Positions 1-7,790 of a stretch of 41,619 nucleotides of DNA are shown piece by piece. This DNA is from a virus. The notes under the pieces are model-generated. The model was not told the origin of the DNA. It ran no database searches and saw only the letters and a program-made list of their open reading frames with translations. The stretch covers positions 1-41,619 of IMG/VR virus record IMGVR_UViG_3300042197_000592, one strand, 5' to 3'. Made by a program: the position numbers and the translations under genes. Every line of letters starts with the position of its first letter. The stretch's first letter is position 1.

Positions 1-189
1 TGAGCAACGTTATCGGGATATGTTGGACGAAATCTACCCAGCCGTGAAAATTGGCTATAGCTCATATATGCCGTCCGAGATTGTTGAAAAGCTTTCTCCC
101 ACCGATTTTCGGTGCGGGGTGGCCGATTATATTAGCTCGGAAGATGCGCTGGTTGAGATTGACGGCAAATATTACGATGCGGACGACAT
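1..189. repeat. Terminal direct repeat, left copy (contig circularisation overlap)
   Basis: Bases 1-189 are repeated at 41431-41619 with one difference: T at 127 against A at 41557. The repeat lies inside a gene and joining the ends restores an uninterrupted reading frame, so it most likely marks a circular assembly and not the physical direct terminal repeat of the virion DNA. The mismatch changes Asp to Glu and may be a population variant or a sequencing error. Confidence 0.9.
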
Positions 190-271
190 TGAACGCCTTG
201 CTGAACGTGTTGCCGATGAGGAAGAGGCTAGAAAACAGATCGAAAAAGAGATCGAGGAGGTAAAAAAGTGA
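1..271 (+). CDS. Hypothetical early protein, C-terminal part (gene begins at 41357)
   Basis: This is the 3' part of a gene whose 5' part lies at the other end of the window. Codons are in frame from base 2. Joining 41357-41430 to 1-271 gives a 114-residue acidic protein with an EIDGKYYDADD segment and a charged, lysine/glutamate-rich helical C-terminus. Small proteins of this look, with a conserved DG(K)YY-like stretch, occur in phages and plasmids, but I know no function for them. Its stop overlaps the next start (GTGA at 268-271) and the sequence GAGGAGG just upstream serves that next gene. It belongs to the early gene chain. Confidence 0.75.
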   Translation, partial: EQRYRDMLDEIYPAVKIGYSSYMPSEIVEKLSPTDFRCGVADYISSEDALVEIDGKYYDADDIERLAERVADEEEARKQIEKEIEEVKK

Positions 272-354
272 ACAACGAACAACTTTGTGCTTTCCTGTTT
301 GGCTGGTCTTGTGCGATGGTCTTTGTCCTTGTTTTATTGGGGGTATTACTATGA
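268..354 (+). CDS. Tiny membrane peptide (28 aa)
   Basis: The GTG start overlaps the stop of the previous gene and follows a strong GAGGAGG ribosome binding site by about seven bases. The peptide is 28 residues: a short polar N-terminus (NNEQL), then an almost uninterrupted hydrophobic stretch to the C-terminus (residues 7-28), so it would be a single-pass inner-membrane peptide. The next gene starts inside its stop codon (ATGA at 351-354), making a tight translationally coupled chain. Function unknown; too short for homology. The good ribosome site and coupling are the main reasons to believe it. Confidence 0.55.
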   Translation: MNNEQLCAFLFGWSCAMVFVLVLLGVLL

Positions 355-560
355 AGCGCAATTCTGGTGGTCTTTGGTTTTCTTCAAAGAGAAGAATTAC
401 GGCTCGTTCTATGTTGGTTCAAGAAGTTGGGGACACCCTTAAACGAAAAGGAGAGATTGCAAAAAGATTACGTGATTCTGCTTTGAGGGACTGCCCAGCA
501 ACAGGGGAGGTATTGAAATCCCTAATAGGCGAAAAACCAAAAACAGAAGAGGGGGTATAG
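351..560 (+). CDS. Hypothetical basic early protein (69 aa)
   Basis: It starts at the ATG overlapping the previous stop (ATGA). The longer in-frame opening from 285 has no ribosome site and overlaps the preceding gene, so the ATG at 351 is preferred. The protein is basic in its first half (KRNSGG, SSKRR, TLKRKGE) and ends in an acidic tail. No membrane segment, cysteine pair or recognised domain is visible. It may bind nucleic acid, judging only by charge. It sits in the early small-gene chain upstream of the integrase. Confidence 0.55.
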   Translation: MKRNSGGLWFSSKRRITARSMLVQEVGDTLKRKGEIAKRLRDSALRDCPATGEVLKSLIGEKPKTEEGV

Positions 561-586
561 CAAGAAAAATTTTTTCTAAATTTTTT

Positions 587-835
587 ATGGAAACTACTAA
601 ATGGAAACCCGCAGTTGCCGATTTGTTGTGGACAATCAAAATCCTGTCCCTTGTTAGGGATGGTGGGCTTTGGAAGTGTCCCGATGGTCGTTCTGAATGG
701 AAAGTGTACAAACGCAAACGCCTTGTCCGAATGGATGGGGAAGACAATGAACTGAACCGCCGAATCAAGAAGGTTATTTTGATTCTGGGCTTTTCGGTTC
801 TTGAGGTGGAACCAAAGAAAGGAGCAAAAAAATGA
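587..835 (+). CDS. Hypothetical early protein (82 aa)
   Basis: An 82-residue basic protein with several tryptophans (KWKP, LLW, GLWK, SEWK) and a hydrophobic patch near the end (KVILILGFSVLEVE). The start at 587 has no clear ribosome binding site; it follows an AT-rich stretch with a near-perfect AGAAAAA/TTTTTCT inverted repeat at about 563-577, which could be a weak terminator or a spacer. Its stop overlaps the start of the next gene (ATGA at 832-835), and the sequence AAAGGAG before the stop serves that gene. No family recognised. Confidence 0.55.
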   Translation: METTKWKPAVADLLWTIKILSLVRDGGLWKCPDGRSEWKVYKRKRLVRMDGEDNELNRRIKKVILILGFSVLEVEPKKGAKK

Positions 836-1011
836 GTGATAGTAAGAAAGTGGCGGTGCTTCGCCCCACAGAAGGGGGTTGGGTACTGATTAACAAGGCA
901 ACAAACCAGATTTTCGCCTTTATTGGTGAACATTTACCTGTTGCTGAATACTTGCCGAAAGATTGGAAAGTCGAGGAGGACTTAAAAAATGACTACAAAA
1001 AAGACGCTTAA
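832..1011 (+). CDS. Hypothetical early protein upstream of the integrase (59 aa)
   Basis: The ATG overlaps the previous stop and follows AAAGGAG at a good distance. The 59-residue product (MSDSKKVAVLRPTEGG...) has a short beta-rich look with GGWVLINK and a charged end. It overlaps the integrase start by 23 bases in a different frame, and the GAGGAGG that serves the integrase lies within it. This position next to int is where excisionase-like proteins are often found, but no helix-turn-helix is recognisable, so no function is assigned. Confidence 0.55.
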   Translation: MSDSKKVAVLRPTEGGWVLINKATNQIFAFIGEHLPVAEYLPKDWKVEEDLKNDYKKDA

Positions 1012-1822
1012 AGACGCATTTGACGGAGTTGTTGCCCGATACTGGGCTGGATCAAAGAATGAGATGGGAGCAATTAGAAACGCCAAATGTTGCCTGGAAC
1101 ACTTCGGGGAATCCAGTTGCTTGCAGAGTATTACACCCCAGAAGATTGAGGAGTTTGTGGTTGCTTTACGTGATGCTGGCAACGGCAACTCCACCATCAA
1201 CCGCAAGCTGGCCGCTTTGAGCAAGATGCTTCGGTACGCTTACAATATGGAGTGGACTGACCGCATCGCAAAGATTGAGAAAACCAAAGAAAGCAAGAAC
1301 CGCATTCGATGGTTGATCCGTCCAGAGGAGGCGAAATTGAAAGACGTGTTGCTGACGATGAAACGACCAGAGCTTGCCAACCTTGTTACGTTTCTTGTGG
1401 ACACAGGAGCCAGAGTTGGCGAGGCGTTGCGTCTTGAGTGGCGTGACGTGGCAGATCACCGAGCTACTTTCTGGGACACCAAGAATGGCGAATCCAGAAC
1501 CATACCCTTGACCAAGCGGGTAATGGCGATGCTTGAGTATCTGAAAAAGGAAAACCAAAGTGGTCCTTTTACGACCATCAATCAGTCTTCCTTTAATCAC
1601 GCTTGGAACAACGCTCGGAACGTGATGGGGTTGGCTAAAGACAGGGAGTTTGTACCCCACGCTCTACGCCATACGTGTGCGAGCCGATTGGTGCAGGCTG
1701 GGATTCCGTTAACAGCCATCAAGGAGTTTCTTGGTCACAAGAACATCCAGATGACTCTGCGGTATGCTCATTTGTCCCCTGCCCAGTTACAGGAAGCAAC
1801 CAACGCATTGGAGGAGGTCTAA
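989..1822 (+). CDS. int: Tyrosine recombinase / phage integrase (277 aa)
   Basis: A site-specific recombinase that would integrate the phage genome into the host chromosome. The N-terminal part (about residues 5-100) looks like the core-binding SAM-like domain (STINRKLAALSKML). The catalytic domain shows the family residues: Arg142 in TGARVGEALRLEW, the HxxR box at His224/Arg227 (HALRHTCASR), His250 in LGHKN and the nucleophile Tyr259 in RYAHLS. All are present, so the enzyme should be active. GAGGAGG ten bases upstream supports the start. T7 itself has no integrase, but several aquatic T7-like phages carry one at this same place just before the RNA polymerase. No attachment site with a tRNA-like 3' end was found near it. 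Confidence 0.93.
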   Translation: MTTKKTLKDAFDGVVARYWAGSKNEMGAIRNAKCCLEHFGESSCLQSITPQKIEEFVVALRDAGNGNSTINRKLAALSKMLRYAYNMEWTDRIAKIEKTKESKNRIRWLIRPEEAKLKDVLLTMKRPELANLVTFLVDTGARVGEALRLEWRDVADHRATFWDTKNGESRTIPLTKRVMAMLEYLKKENQSGPFTTINQSSFNHAWNNARNVMGLAKDREFVPHALRHTCASRLVQAGIPLTAIKEFLGHKNIQMTLRYAHLSPAQLQEATNALEEV

Positions 1823-1980
1823 TGGAGATTCATTTCCACAAAGAGGATAAAGATTGCTTTTCAACGGCAATCACCCCAAAAAAAGAAGACAAGGTAATAA
1901 GTGATGAGGATGCCAAGCGGATTATCCACATTATTTTAGGACTTGGTGACGAAGGAGGAGAAAAAAATGAACAAGATTGA
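1822..1980 (+). CDS. Hypothetical acidic protein (52 aa)
   Basis: The ATG shares its A with the integrase stop (TAATG) and follows GGAGGAGG, so the two are coupled. A longer reading frame opens upstream inside int, but this start has the ribosome site. The 52-residue product is strongly acidic and lysine-rich with a hydrophobic centre (KRIIHIILGLG) and no recognised domain. It could regulate integration by position alone, but nothing in the sequence proves it. Its end overlaps the next gene by 14 bases. Confidence 0.55.
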   Translation: MEIHFHKEDKDCFSTAITPKKEDKVISDEDAKRIIHIILGLGDEGGEKNEQD

Positions 1981-2146
1981 AAGCATACTTGTAGGAACCA
2001 TCTGCAAACTCAACGCAACCATTCGTACGCTGGAAGCTGAAAACAACTCTCTTAAACGGCAGTTGGGGGAAACCCATTCAGCTTTGGTAGCTTCCGAGAT
2101 TCGTGAAAACGATTTGCTGGAATACCGCAAGGAAGCCGCTGTTTGA
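1967..2146 (+). CDS. Small coiled-coil protein (59 aa)
   Basis: The ATG at 1967 follows GGAGGAG and is preferred over an in-frame ATG at 1943 that has no ribosome site. Residues 15-50 (TIRTLEAENNSLKRQL...) have the heptad pattern of a coiled coil, so the protein is probably a dimer or binds a partner. No DNA-binding motif is visible. Its stop overlaps the TTG start of the RNA polymerase (TTGA), so translation of the two is coupled. Confidence 0.55.
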   Translation: MNKIESILVGTICKLNATIRTLEAENNSLKRQLGETHSALVASEIRENDLLEYRKEAAV

Positions 2147-4554
2147 AACAAGAAGACTTAAACAGGGCTATGGTGCTGGAAGGTATTTCCAAATACCGAT
2201 CCAAAGCTTCACAGGCCAGAGCAAAGCAAAGGGAAACCGCAAGCACAGCGGGGGCGGTTTTGCTTAAGAACAGCGTTGGTGATGTAGCCGAAGCAATTAA
2301 AAAGTGGTCGGCAGAAGCCAGACAAAGGCCAGGAGTAAACCATTCAAGCGTTAAACTGCTAGATTTGTTCGACCCAGAGCTAGCCAGTTTTGTTTTGTGC
2401 CGTTGTATTCTTGATTGCATCAGCATACGCAAGCCTCTTACTGGAACGGCCATAGCGATAGGAACGGCCTTGGAAGACGAGGCAAGGTTCAGCAAGATGA
2501 ACAAGGAAAAGCCAGACGCTTGGAAGCGTATTCGATTGGAGTGTGACCGAAAGATTGGGTACAAGTTGAAACGTATAGTAGCCAATCACAGGGCGAGACA
2601 GGCTGGCTTTACGTGGTGCTGGTGGACACCCACAGAAAAGCTTCATCTTGGAATGGCCTGTATAGACATTTTCCGCAAAACAACAGGGCTGGTTGACATT
2701 GAATCTCAGTATGAACGTGGAAACAAAAGATGTAGCTACATTGTACCCGCTGGCGACACAATCGAATGGATTGAAAAGTTTGACCGATTCAACGAGAAGC
2801 TGTCCCCCACCCTTATGCCTATGGTATCTCAGCCAAAGCCGTGGCGAGACAAAGACCCATACGGCGGTGGGTATGGGGATGGAGTTTTTACTGACCGCCC
2901 CTGCCTTGTTAAAACCAGAAACAAGCGTTACAGGGACGGATTAATAGGCCACTCGATGCCTGTTGTATATGAAGCCGTCAATCGTATGCAAAACACGGCT
3001 TGGGTGGTTAACTCTAAAGTTTTGGAGGTGGTTAATTACTTTTGGGAACACGGATATACTGCCAACAATGTGCTACCCAGTTCCCAGTTGCTTGAGATAC
3101 CAAGCAAACCTACCGACATAGACACCAACGCTGAAAGCCGCAAGGCTTGGAAGCGGCAAGCCGCAAAGGTTTATGAAACCAATGCCAAGACTAAGAGCAA
3201 ACGATTACAGGTAGCCAGAACGCTACTCCTGGCGAACAAGCTGAAGGATGAGCAAATGATTTTCTTCCCCTACCAGTTGGATTTTCGTGGGAGAGCGTAC
3301 GCTTTGCCGTACTTCTTGACTCCACAGGGGACTGATCTTTCCAGAGGGTTATTAAAGTTTAAGCAGGGGAAGAGGCTGGATGACAAAGCTATTACCTACC
3401 TTAAACTTCACGGAGCAAATTGCTATGGGCTGGATAAGGCTTCTCTTGAGGAACGAGCTTTGTGGGTGGATCAAAACCTAAACAACATCCTAAAGACTGC
3501 CAAAGACCCTTATTCTACCCTAGAGTTTTGGGCAGAAGCAGACGAGCCTTGGCAGTTTCTAGCTTGGGTATTTGAGTTTGCGGAGCTTAAGGACAAAGGG
3601 GCTAAATTTGTATCCAGCCTTCCCATTAGCCTTGATGCCAGCAACAACGGCCTTCAAATTTTGTCTTTGTTGATGCGTGACCCAGAGGGAGCAGAGGCTA
3701 CTAATTGTTTGCCTAACCCGCACCCAAGAGATATTTATGCGGACGTTGCTCACAGAGTTATTGACAAGCTGACTGCCCGACAAAACGAGCCTTTGGCAAA
3801 AGCTTGGCTTTCTTTTGGTATTACTAGGAAGACCACAAAGCGTCCTGTAATGATTCTCCCTTACGGCGGTACGTACACAGCTTGCAGGGTGTATTTGGAG
3901 GAGTGGCTGGATGACGAGATGCTTAAAAAGCCATTCCCTGTTGATGTCTCTACTTTTAAAGCCTGTCTCTATTTAACTCCTATTGTTTGGGAAAGCATTA
4001 AGGAAGTTGTGGGTAAAGCCCAAGAATGTATGGGTTGGTTTCAGAATGTGGCAAGAACCTGTTGCAAGTTACAGCTACCTATAAGGTGGGATACGCCTTC
4101 TGGTTTCCCTGTATGCCAGGACTACCCAAAGACGTTCACTAAAGTAGTTAAGTCAACTCTTGCTGGTAAAGTTCGCTATCATAAACTCAACGTTGACAAA
4201 AAAGCCATAAGCGTACGCCGACAAGTCAACGGAATAAGCCCAAACTTTGTTCACAGCTTGGATTCGGCTTGCCTTCACCATACTGTTTTTGACTTGCAAG
4301 AAGTTGAAAGTTTTGCGATGATTCACGACTCTTTCGGGGTGGTGGCGGCAGATGCGGAAGTGCTTGCTGTTACGCTTCGTAGGGTATACGCAAAAATTTT
4401 TAAGGAAAATGTCTTGCATAAATTTAGGGAGCAGATAAATAAACAAGTAGGAGCAAAACAACCGAAAAGTGGTAGTTGCGAATTACCTCCGCTCCCGAAA
4501 CTGGGAAACCTAGACGTTTCCAAGTTGGAGTTAAGCAACTATTTCTTTTCATAA
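2143..4554 (+). CDS. Single-subunit phage RNA polymerase (T7 gp1 family, 803 aa)
   Basis: Transcribes the middle and late phage genes from phage-specific promoters. Family signatures are clear: DFRGRAY at 380-386, the motif A aspartate Asp498 (SLDASNNG), Lys566 and Tyr574 of the O helix (KRPVMILPYGG; T7 Lys631 and Tyr639), FVHSLDS near 705, and the motif C aspartate Asp729 (MIHDSFG; T7 Asp812). It is about 80 residues shorter than T7 RNA polymerase, mostly in the N-terminal part. The start is TTG, overlapping the previous stop, with AAGGAAG upstream; an ATG at 2170 is the alternative. No T7-consensus promoter was found, as expected if the specificity loop differs. Confidence 0.97.
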   Translation: MKQEDLNRAMVLEGISKYRSKASQARAKQRETASTAGAVLLKNSVGDVAEAIKKWSAEARQRPGVNHSSVKLLDLFDPELASFVLCRCILDCISIRKPLTGTAIAIGTALEDEARFSKMNKEKPDAWKRIRLECDRKIGYKLKRIVANHRARQAGFTWCWWTPTEKLHLGMACIDIFRKTTGLVDIESQYERGNKRCSYIVPAGDTIEWIEKFDRFNEKLSPTLMPMVSQPKPWRDKDPYGGGYGDGVFTDRPCLVKTRNKRYRDGLIGHSMPVVYEAVNRMQNTAWVVNSKVLEVVNYFWEHGYTANNVLPSSQLLEIPSKPTDIDTNAESRKAWKRQAAKVYETNAKTKSKRLQVARTLLLANKLKDEQMIFFPYQLDFRGRAYALPYFLTPQGTDLSRGLLKFKQGKRLDDKAITYLKLHGANCYGLDKASLEERALWVDQNLNNILKTAKDPYSTLEFWAEADEPWQFLAWVFEFAELKDKGAKFVSSLPISLDASNNGLQILSLLMRDPEGAEATNCLPNPHPRDIYADVAHRVIDKLTARQNEPLAKAWLSFGITRKTTKRPVMILPYGGTYTACRVYLEEWLDDEMLKKPFPVDVSTFKACLYLTPIVWESIKEVVGKAQECMGWFQNVARTCCKLQLPIRWDTPSGFPVCQDYPKTFTKVVKSTLAGKVRYHKLNVDKKAISVRRQVNGISPNFVHSLDSACLHHTVFDLQEVESFAMIHDSFGVVAADAEVLAVTLRRVYAKIFKENVLHKFREQINKQVGAKQPKSGSCELPPLPKLGNLDVSKLELSNYFFS

Positions 4555-4567
4555 AGAGGAGACAAAA

Positions 4568-5227
4568 ATGAGTGACAAGAAAAAGTTAGTCAGAATTGTC
4601 AGCCCCAAGGGGGTGGCAAAGTACCCGAAACTCAACGAACCCGATAAGAAATTCAAGGCAGACGGAGAGTATTCCGTGCGCCTTGTGTGCAAGCGGGAGG
4701 AAGCGGAAGCCTTTATCAAGCTGGTCAAAGACCAGTTTGTTCAACATTACAAGGATGTCTGCGTTCGTGAAAAGAAGAAGGAAGTCAAAACCGCAGAGAT
4801 GCCTTGGAAAAAGGTTACAAACGATGCTGGCGTTGAGACAGGCGATGTTGAAATTAAGTTTGCCTTGGCCGCAAAGATCGTTTCCAAGAAGACAGGTCAA
4901 TCTTGGGAACAGCGGCCAGCTTTGTTTGACAGCAAGGGCAACGTAATCAATGACCGAGTAGGCGGTGGTTCGGTGCTAAAGGTAGCCGCAGAGGTGTTCC
5001 CTTGGTACACCCCGCTTCTTGGCTGTGGCGTTAGCTTGCGTTGCCGTGCGGTTCAAGTAATAGAGCTACACCAGTACAGCGGAGGTAGTGCTTCCAACTT
5101 TGGATTCACTTCTGAGGAGGAAGGTTTTGTTTCTGGGGGAGAGTCTTTCCCAGATTCAGCCTTTTCCGCTTCCAAGGAGGAATCCAATGATGAAGTGGCT
5201 GAACCGAAAATCCAAGGGGACTTCTAA
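4568..5227 (+). CDS. Single-stranded DNA-binding protein (T7 gp2.5-like, 219 aa)
   Basis: Coats single-stranded DNA at the fork and contacts polymerase and primase-helicase. The position after RNA polymerase and before endonuclease I matches T7 gene 2.5 (232 aa). The body (KYPKLNEPDKKFKADGEYSV...) fits the OB-fold family, and the C-terminal quarter is acidic and serine-rich and ends in phenylalanine (IQGDF). The acidic tail with a terminal aromatic residue is the known protein-interaction feature of gp2.5. AGAGGAG precedes the ATG. The next gene begins inside its last 41 bases. Confidence 0.88.
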   Translation: MSDKKKLVRIVSPKGVAKYPKLNEPDKKFKADGEYSVRLVCKREEAEAFIKLVKDQFVQHYKDVCVREKKKEVKTAEMPWKKVTNDAGVETGDVEIKFALAAKIVSKKTGQSWEQRPALFDSKGNVINDRVGGGSVLKVAAEVFPWYTPLLGCGVSLRCRAVQVIELHQYSGGSASNFGFTSEEEGFVSGGESFPDSAFSASKEESNDEVAEPKIQGDF

Positions 5228-5621
5228 ATATAGGTCACAATTCGAGGCTAAACTTGTTCACCAGTTGGAGACGGCTGGTGTCAAGTTTGGCTACGAATCA
5301 CGAACCATTGGATACGTAAAAGTATGCAAGTACAAACCAGATTTCCTTTTGCACACGAAGAAGCCGTTTCTTTTAGAGGCAAAGGGATACTTTCTGCCAT
5401 CGGATCGCACGAAACTACTGGCTGTTCTCAAGCAGAATCCAGGCATAGACCTACGGATTGTGTTTCAAAGGGCGGGTCAGAAGCTTTCCAAACGGAGTTC
5501 AACTTCGTATGGGGATTGGGCGACAGCCTACGGCATCCGATGGGCAGAGAAAACGATACCAGAGGAGTGGATAAAAAATGATGCAGATAAAGGAAGAGAT
5601 TCTAAACCATCCGATTCTTGA
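5187..5621 (+). CDS. Endonuclease I, Holliday-junction resolvase (T7 gp3-like, 144 aa)
   Basis: Resolves branched phage DNA and helps degrade host DNA. With the start at 5187, which has an ideal AAGGAGG, the catalytic residues fall where T7 has them: Glu20 (RSQFEAK), Asp52 (KPDF), and Glu64/Lys66 (LEAKGYF), against T7 Glu20, Asp55, Glu65 and Lys67. The length also matches (T7 149 aa). A longer frame opens at 5088 inside the ssb gene but lacks a ribosome site. It overlaps ssb by 41 bases and the next gene by 44. Confidence 0.93.
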   Translation: MMKWLNRKSKGTSKYRSQFEAKLVHQLETAGVKFGYESRTIGYVKVCKYKPDFLLHTKKPFLLEAKGYFLPSDRTKLLAVLKQNPGIDLRIVFQRAGQKLSKRSSTSYGDWATAYGIRWAEKTIPEEWIKNDADKGRDSKPSDS

Positions 5622-5907
5622 TATTGAAAATTGCAAGCTACCCCCGCTACCAGAGGGGTACGTAGCGATAAGGCAAGTTGCCGAATTGGAAAAAAAGTAT
5701 ACTGGGAACGAGGAAGTTCTTAACGTTCTTAAAACTTATAGGTGGTATTTCGATGTGCTGACAATCGTGGTTCGCTACTACGAAAAGGTAAGCCCATTGA
5801 TGCACCAGTATCGAGGTCTTATTAACGAAATCTTGGACACCAATACTCAATTAACAAACGAAGTAATTCGGCTCAGACAGGCCACCACAAAGGAGGTGCT
5901 GAGTTGA
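5578..5907 (+). CDS. Hypothetical protein in the T7 gene 3.5 position (109 aa)
   Basis: In T7 this slot holds the amidase/lysozyme gp3.5, but this 109-residue protein has no zinc-ligand pattern of that amidase. It has a PLPEGYVAIRQVAELEKKY segment and a C-terminal half likely to be helical or coiled coil (MHQYRGLINEILDTNTQL...). Double ATG start (5578 or 5581) with GAGGAG upstream, inside the end of endonuclease I. Function unknown; a role in replication or its regulation is only suggested by its neighbours. Confidence 0.65.
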   Translation: MMQIKEEILNHPILDIENCKLPPLPEGYVAIRQVAELEKKYTGNEEVLNVLKTYRWYFDVLTIVVRYYEKVSPLMHQYRGLINEILDTNTQLTNEVIRLRQATTKEVLS

Positions 5908-5910
5908 GTT

Positions 5911-6120
5911 ATGAGTTTAACGATTGAGAAATCCAAGCAAGGTCCAGACGATTTTTGTTTGGTTTGCAAGGCGAGACTTGGGTTCAACCCCAAAGTCCCC
6001 AATGGGATGAGCATTTGTGTGGACTGCTTGGAACACGTTCAGAGTGCAGACAGAGCCATACAGATTCAAATGAGCAAGCCACCAGAGGCTTGGTTAAGGA
6101 GAAAAAATGATGAAAGCTGA
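5911..6120 (+). CDS. Small zinc-ribbon protein (69 aa)
   Basis: Contains two CxxC pairs 20 or so residues apart (CLVCKARLGF and SICVDCLEH), the layout of a zinc ribbon. It lies directly before the primase-helicase, whose own N-terminus has a zinc motif, and overlaps it by 14 bases. The GGAGG upstream is about 16 bases from the ATG, longer than usual, but an in-frame stop blocks any earlier start. Possibly nucleic-acid or protein binding; no named family recognised. Confidence 0.65.
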   Translation: MSLTIEKSKQGPDDFCLVCKARLGFNPKVPNGMSICVDCLEHVQSADRAIQIQMSKPPEAWLRRKNDES

Positions 6121-7741
6121 GTTGGAGAAAAGCAAGTTTGTTGGGCATCAGCCGTGCGAAAAGTGCGGTTCATCGGATGCCAAAGCGATGTACGAGGACG
6201 GACACGCTTATTGTTTTAAATGCAACACATACTACCACGGAAAGGGGGAGAAGATTCTTATGCCAGAGTTAGCCTTAATTAAAAACCCGATAGAAGCCTT
6301 TATTGATGGGGAGGTTGTTGACCTTACCAAAAGAAAAATTAGCAAGGAAACTTGCGCCAAATGGGATTACAGGGTTGGTGCGTTTGGCGGGTTTCCTGTC
6401 CAGATTGCTAATTACAAGGGGGACGATAACAGGGTGGTGGCTCAGAAGATTCGGTATCCTAACAAGGACTTTAGAATTATCGGTAACTCGAAAGCTATGG
6501 GTTTGTATGGACAACACCTTTGGCGGGAGAGCGGAAAGATGGTTGTGGTTACGGAGGGAGAAATTGATGCTTTGTCTTTAAGCCATATTCAAGGAAACAA
6601 GTGGCCTGTGGTGTCTGTGCCTAATGGGGCGAGTGCCGCACCTACGGCTATTCAAAAGGCGATTGATTGGTTGGAGCGGTTTGAGGTTGTTGTGTTTATG
6701 TTTGATTCAGACGAAGCTGGTAGGAAGGCCGCTTCCATTTGCGCTGGTTTGCTATCCCCAGGCAAAGCCAAGATTGCATCGTTACCCTTAAAAGACATTA
6801 ACGATATGCTTGTTGCGGGTAGGGAGGCAGAAGTTATTGATGCGGTGTGGAGCGCAAAAACATTTAGACCCGATGGTATTGTGGCTGGAACAGACCTTTG
6901 GGAAACCATTCGCAAGGTGGATCAAGTTTCTGCGATTCAATACCCATTCAGCGGTCTTACCCGCTTTACTCACGGCCTTCGCAAAGGGGAGCTAATCACT
7001 ATCACCGCTGGTTCTGGTGTTGGTAAAAGCCAGTTTTGTAGGGAACTGGCAAACTGGTTGCTTAAAAATAACCAAAAAGTTGGTTACATAGCTTTGGAAG
7101 AAAGCGTGAGGCGTACGGCTTTGGGCATTCTTGGTATTGAGATGAGCCTTCCACTTCACTTGAATACCCAAGGTGTCAGCGAAGAAGACCTTCGTAAGAC
7201 CTTTGATTCAACTGTAGGTAGCGGGAAGTTCTTTACCTACGACCATTTTGGTTCGATTGATTCAGACAACCTTATTAATCGCATTAGGTATTTGGTACGT
7301 GCCTGTGAATGTGATTTCATATTCTTGGATCACTTGTCCATTGTTGTTTCTGGTATGGAAGGTGGAGACGAGCGGCGGTTGATTGACAACACAATGACTC
7401 GCCTTCGGTCTCTTGTTGAAGAGCTAAAGATGGGCTTAATTCTTGTAAGCCATCTTAAACGACCAGAAGGCAGGGGACACGAAGAGGGAGCCGCCACAAG
7501 CTTATCTCAATTACGTGGCTCTGCTGGGATAGCCCAGTTGTCCGATATGGTCATAGGCTTGGAACGTAACCAGCAGGGAGAGCCTACCGAGCGTCTGAAT
7601 ACCTACGTTCGTGTGTTAAAGAACAGGTGGAGCGGGGAAACTGGCCTTTGCTCGACTCTTGAGTACAACCCTACAACTGGGAGGCTTTTGGAAAGAGCTA
7701 CCCCAGACATTCAAATACCAAGGGAGATTGAAGATTTGTGA
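6107..7741 (+). CDS. DNA primase-helicase (T7 gp4-like, 544 aa)
   Basis: Unwinds the fork and makes primers. The zinc-binding cysteines are Cys17, Cys20, Cys36 and Cys39, the same numbers as T7 gp4, which confirms the start at 6107 with AAGGAG upstream. The TOPRIM primase domain has VTEGEIDAL and FMFDSDEAG. The RecA-like helicase has Walker A GSGVGKS at 302-308, Walker B FIFLDHLS, VSHLKRPEGRGHEEG, and RGSAGIAQLSD, with the arginine finger region near RVLKNRWSGETG. The length is close to T7 (566). All motifs are intact. It forms the replisome with the polymerase encoded at 8345. Confidence 0.97.
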   Translation: MMKAELEKSKFVGHQPCEKCGSSDAKAMYEDGHAYCFKCNTYYHGKGEKILMPELALIKNPIEAFIDGEVVDLTKRKISKETCAKWDYRVGAFGGFPVQIANYKGDDNRVVAQKIRYPNKDFRIIGNSKAMGLYGQHLWRESGKMVVVTEGEIDALSLSHIQGNKWPVVSVPNGASAAPTAIQKAIDWLERFEVVVFMFDSDEAGRKAASICAGLLSPGKAKIASLPLKDINDMLVAGREAEVIDAVWSAKTFRPDGIVAGTDLWETIRKVDQVSAIQYPFSGLTRFTHGLRKGELITITAGSGVGKSQFCRELANWLLKNNQKVGYIALEESVRRTALGILGIEMSLPLHLNTQGVSEEDLRKTFDSTVGSGKFFTYDHFGSIDSDNLINRIRYLVRACECDFIFLDHLSIVVSGMEGGDERRLIDNTMTRLRSLVEELKMGLILVSHLKRPEGRGHEEGAATSLSQLRGSAGIAQLSDMVIGLERNQQGEPTERLNTYVRVLKNRWSGETGLCSTLEYNPTTGRLLERATPDIQIPREIEDL

Positions 7742-7770
7742 TTGACACAACTACAACAATGAAATAAAAA
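7742..7770 (+). promoter_or_regulatory. Candidate host sigma-70 type promoter
   Basis: TTGACA at 7742-7747, a 17-base spacer, then TAAAAA at 7765-7770 (four of six to TATAAT). It overlaps the primase-helicase stop and lies 20 bases before the oxygenase start. The 49-base gap is one of the few between replication genes. The consensus -35 may still be chance. Confidence 0.4.
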
Positions 7771-7790
7771 AGGATAAAGGAGCCTTAAAA

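Noticed and set aside
1922-1930. Perfect DnaA box TTATCCACA
   Set aside because: A single copy inside a small gene; nine-base matches are expected by chance in 41 kb.
1-2142. Attachment site with tRNA 3' end near the integrase
   Set aside because: No TTCGAATC-like T-arm with flanking stem could be found here or in the non-coding tracts; tRNA genes were also not seen in the window.
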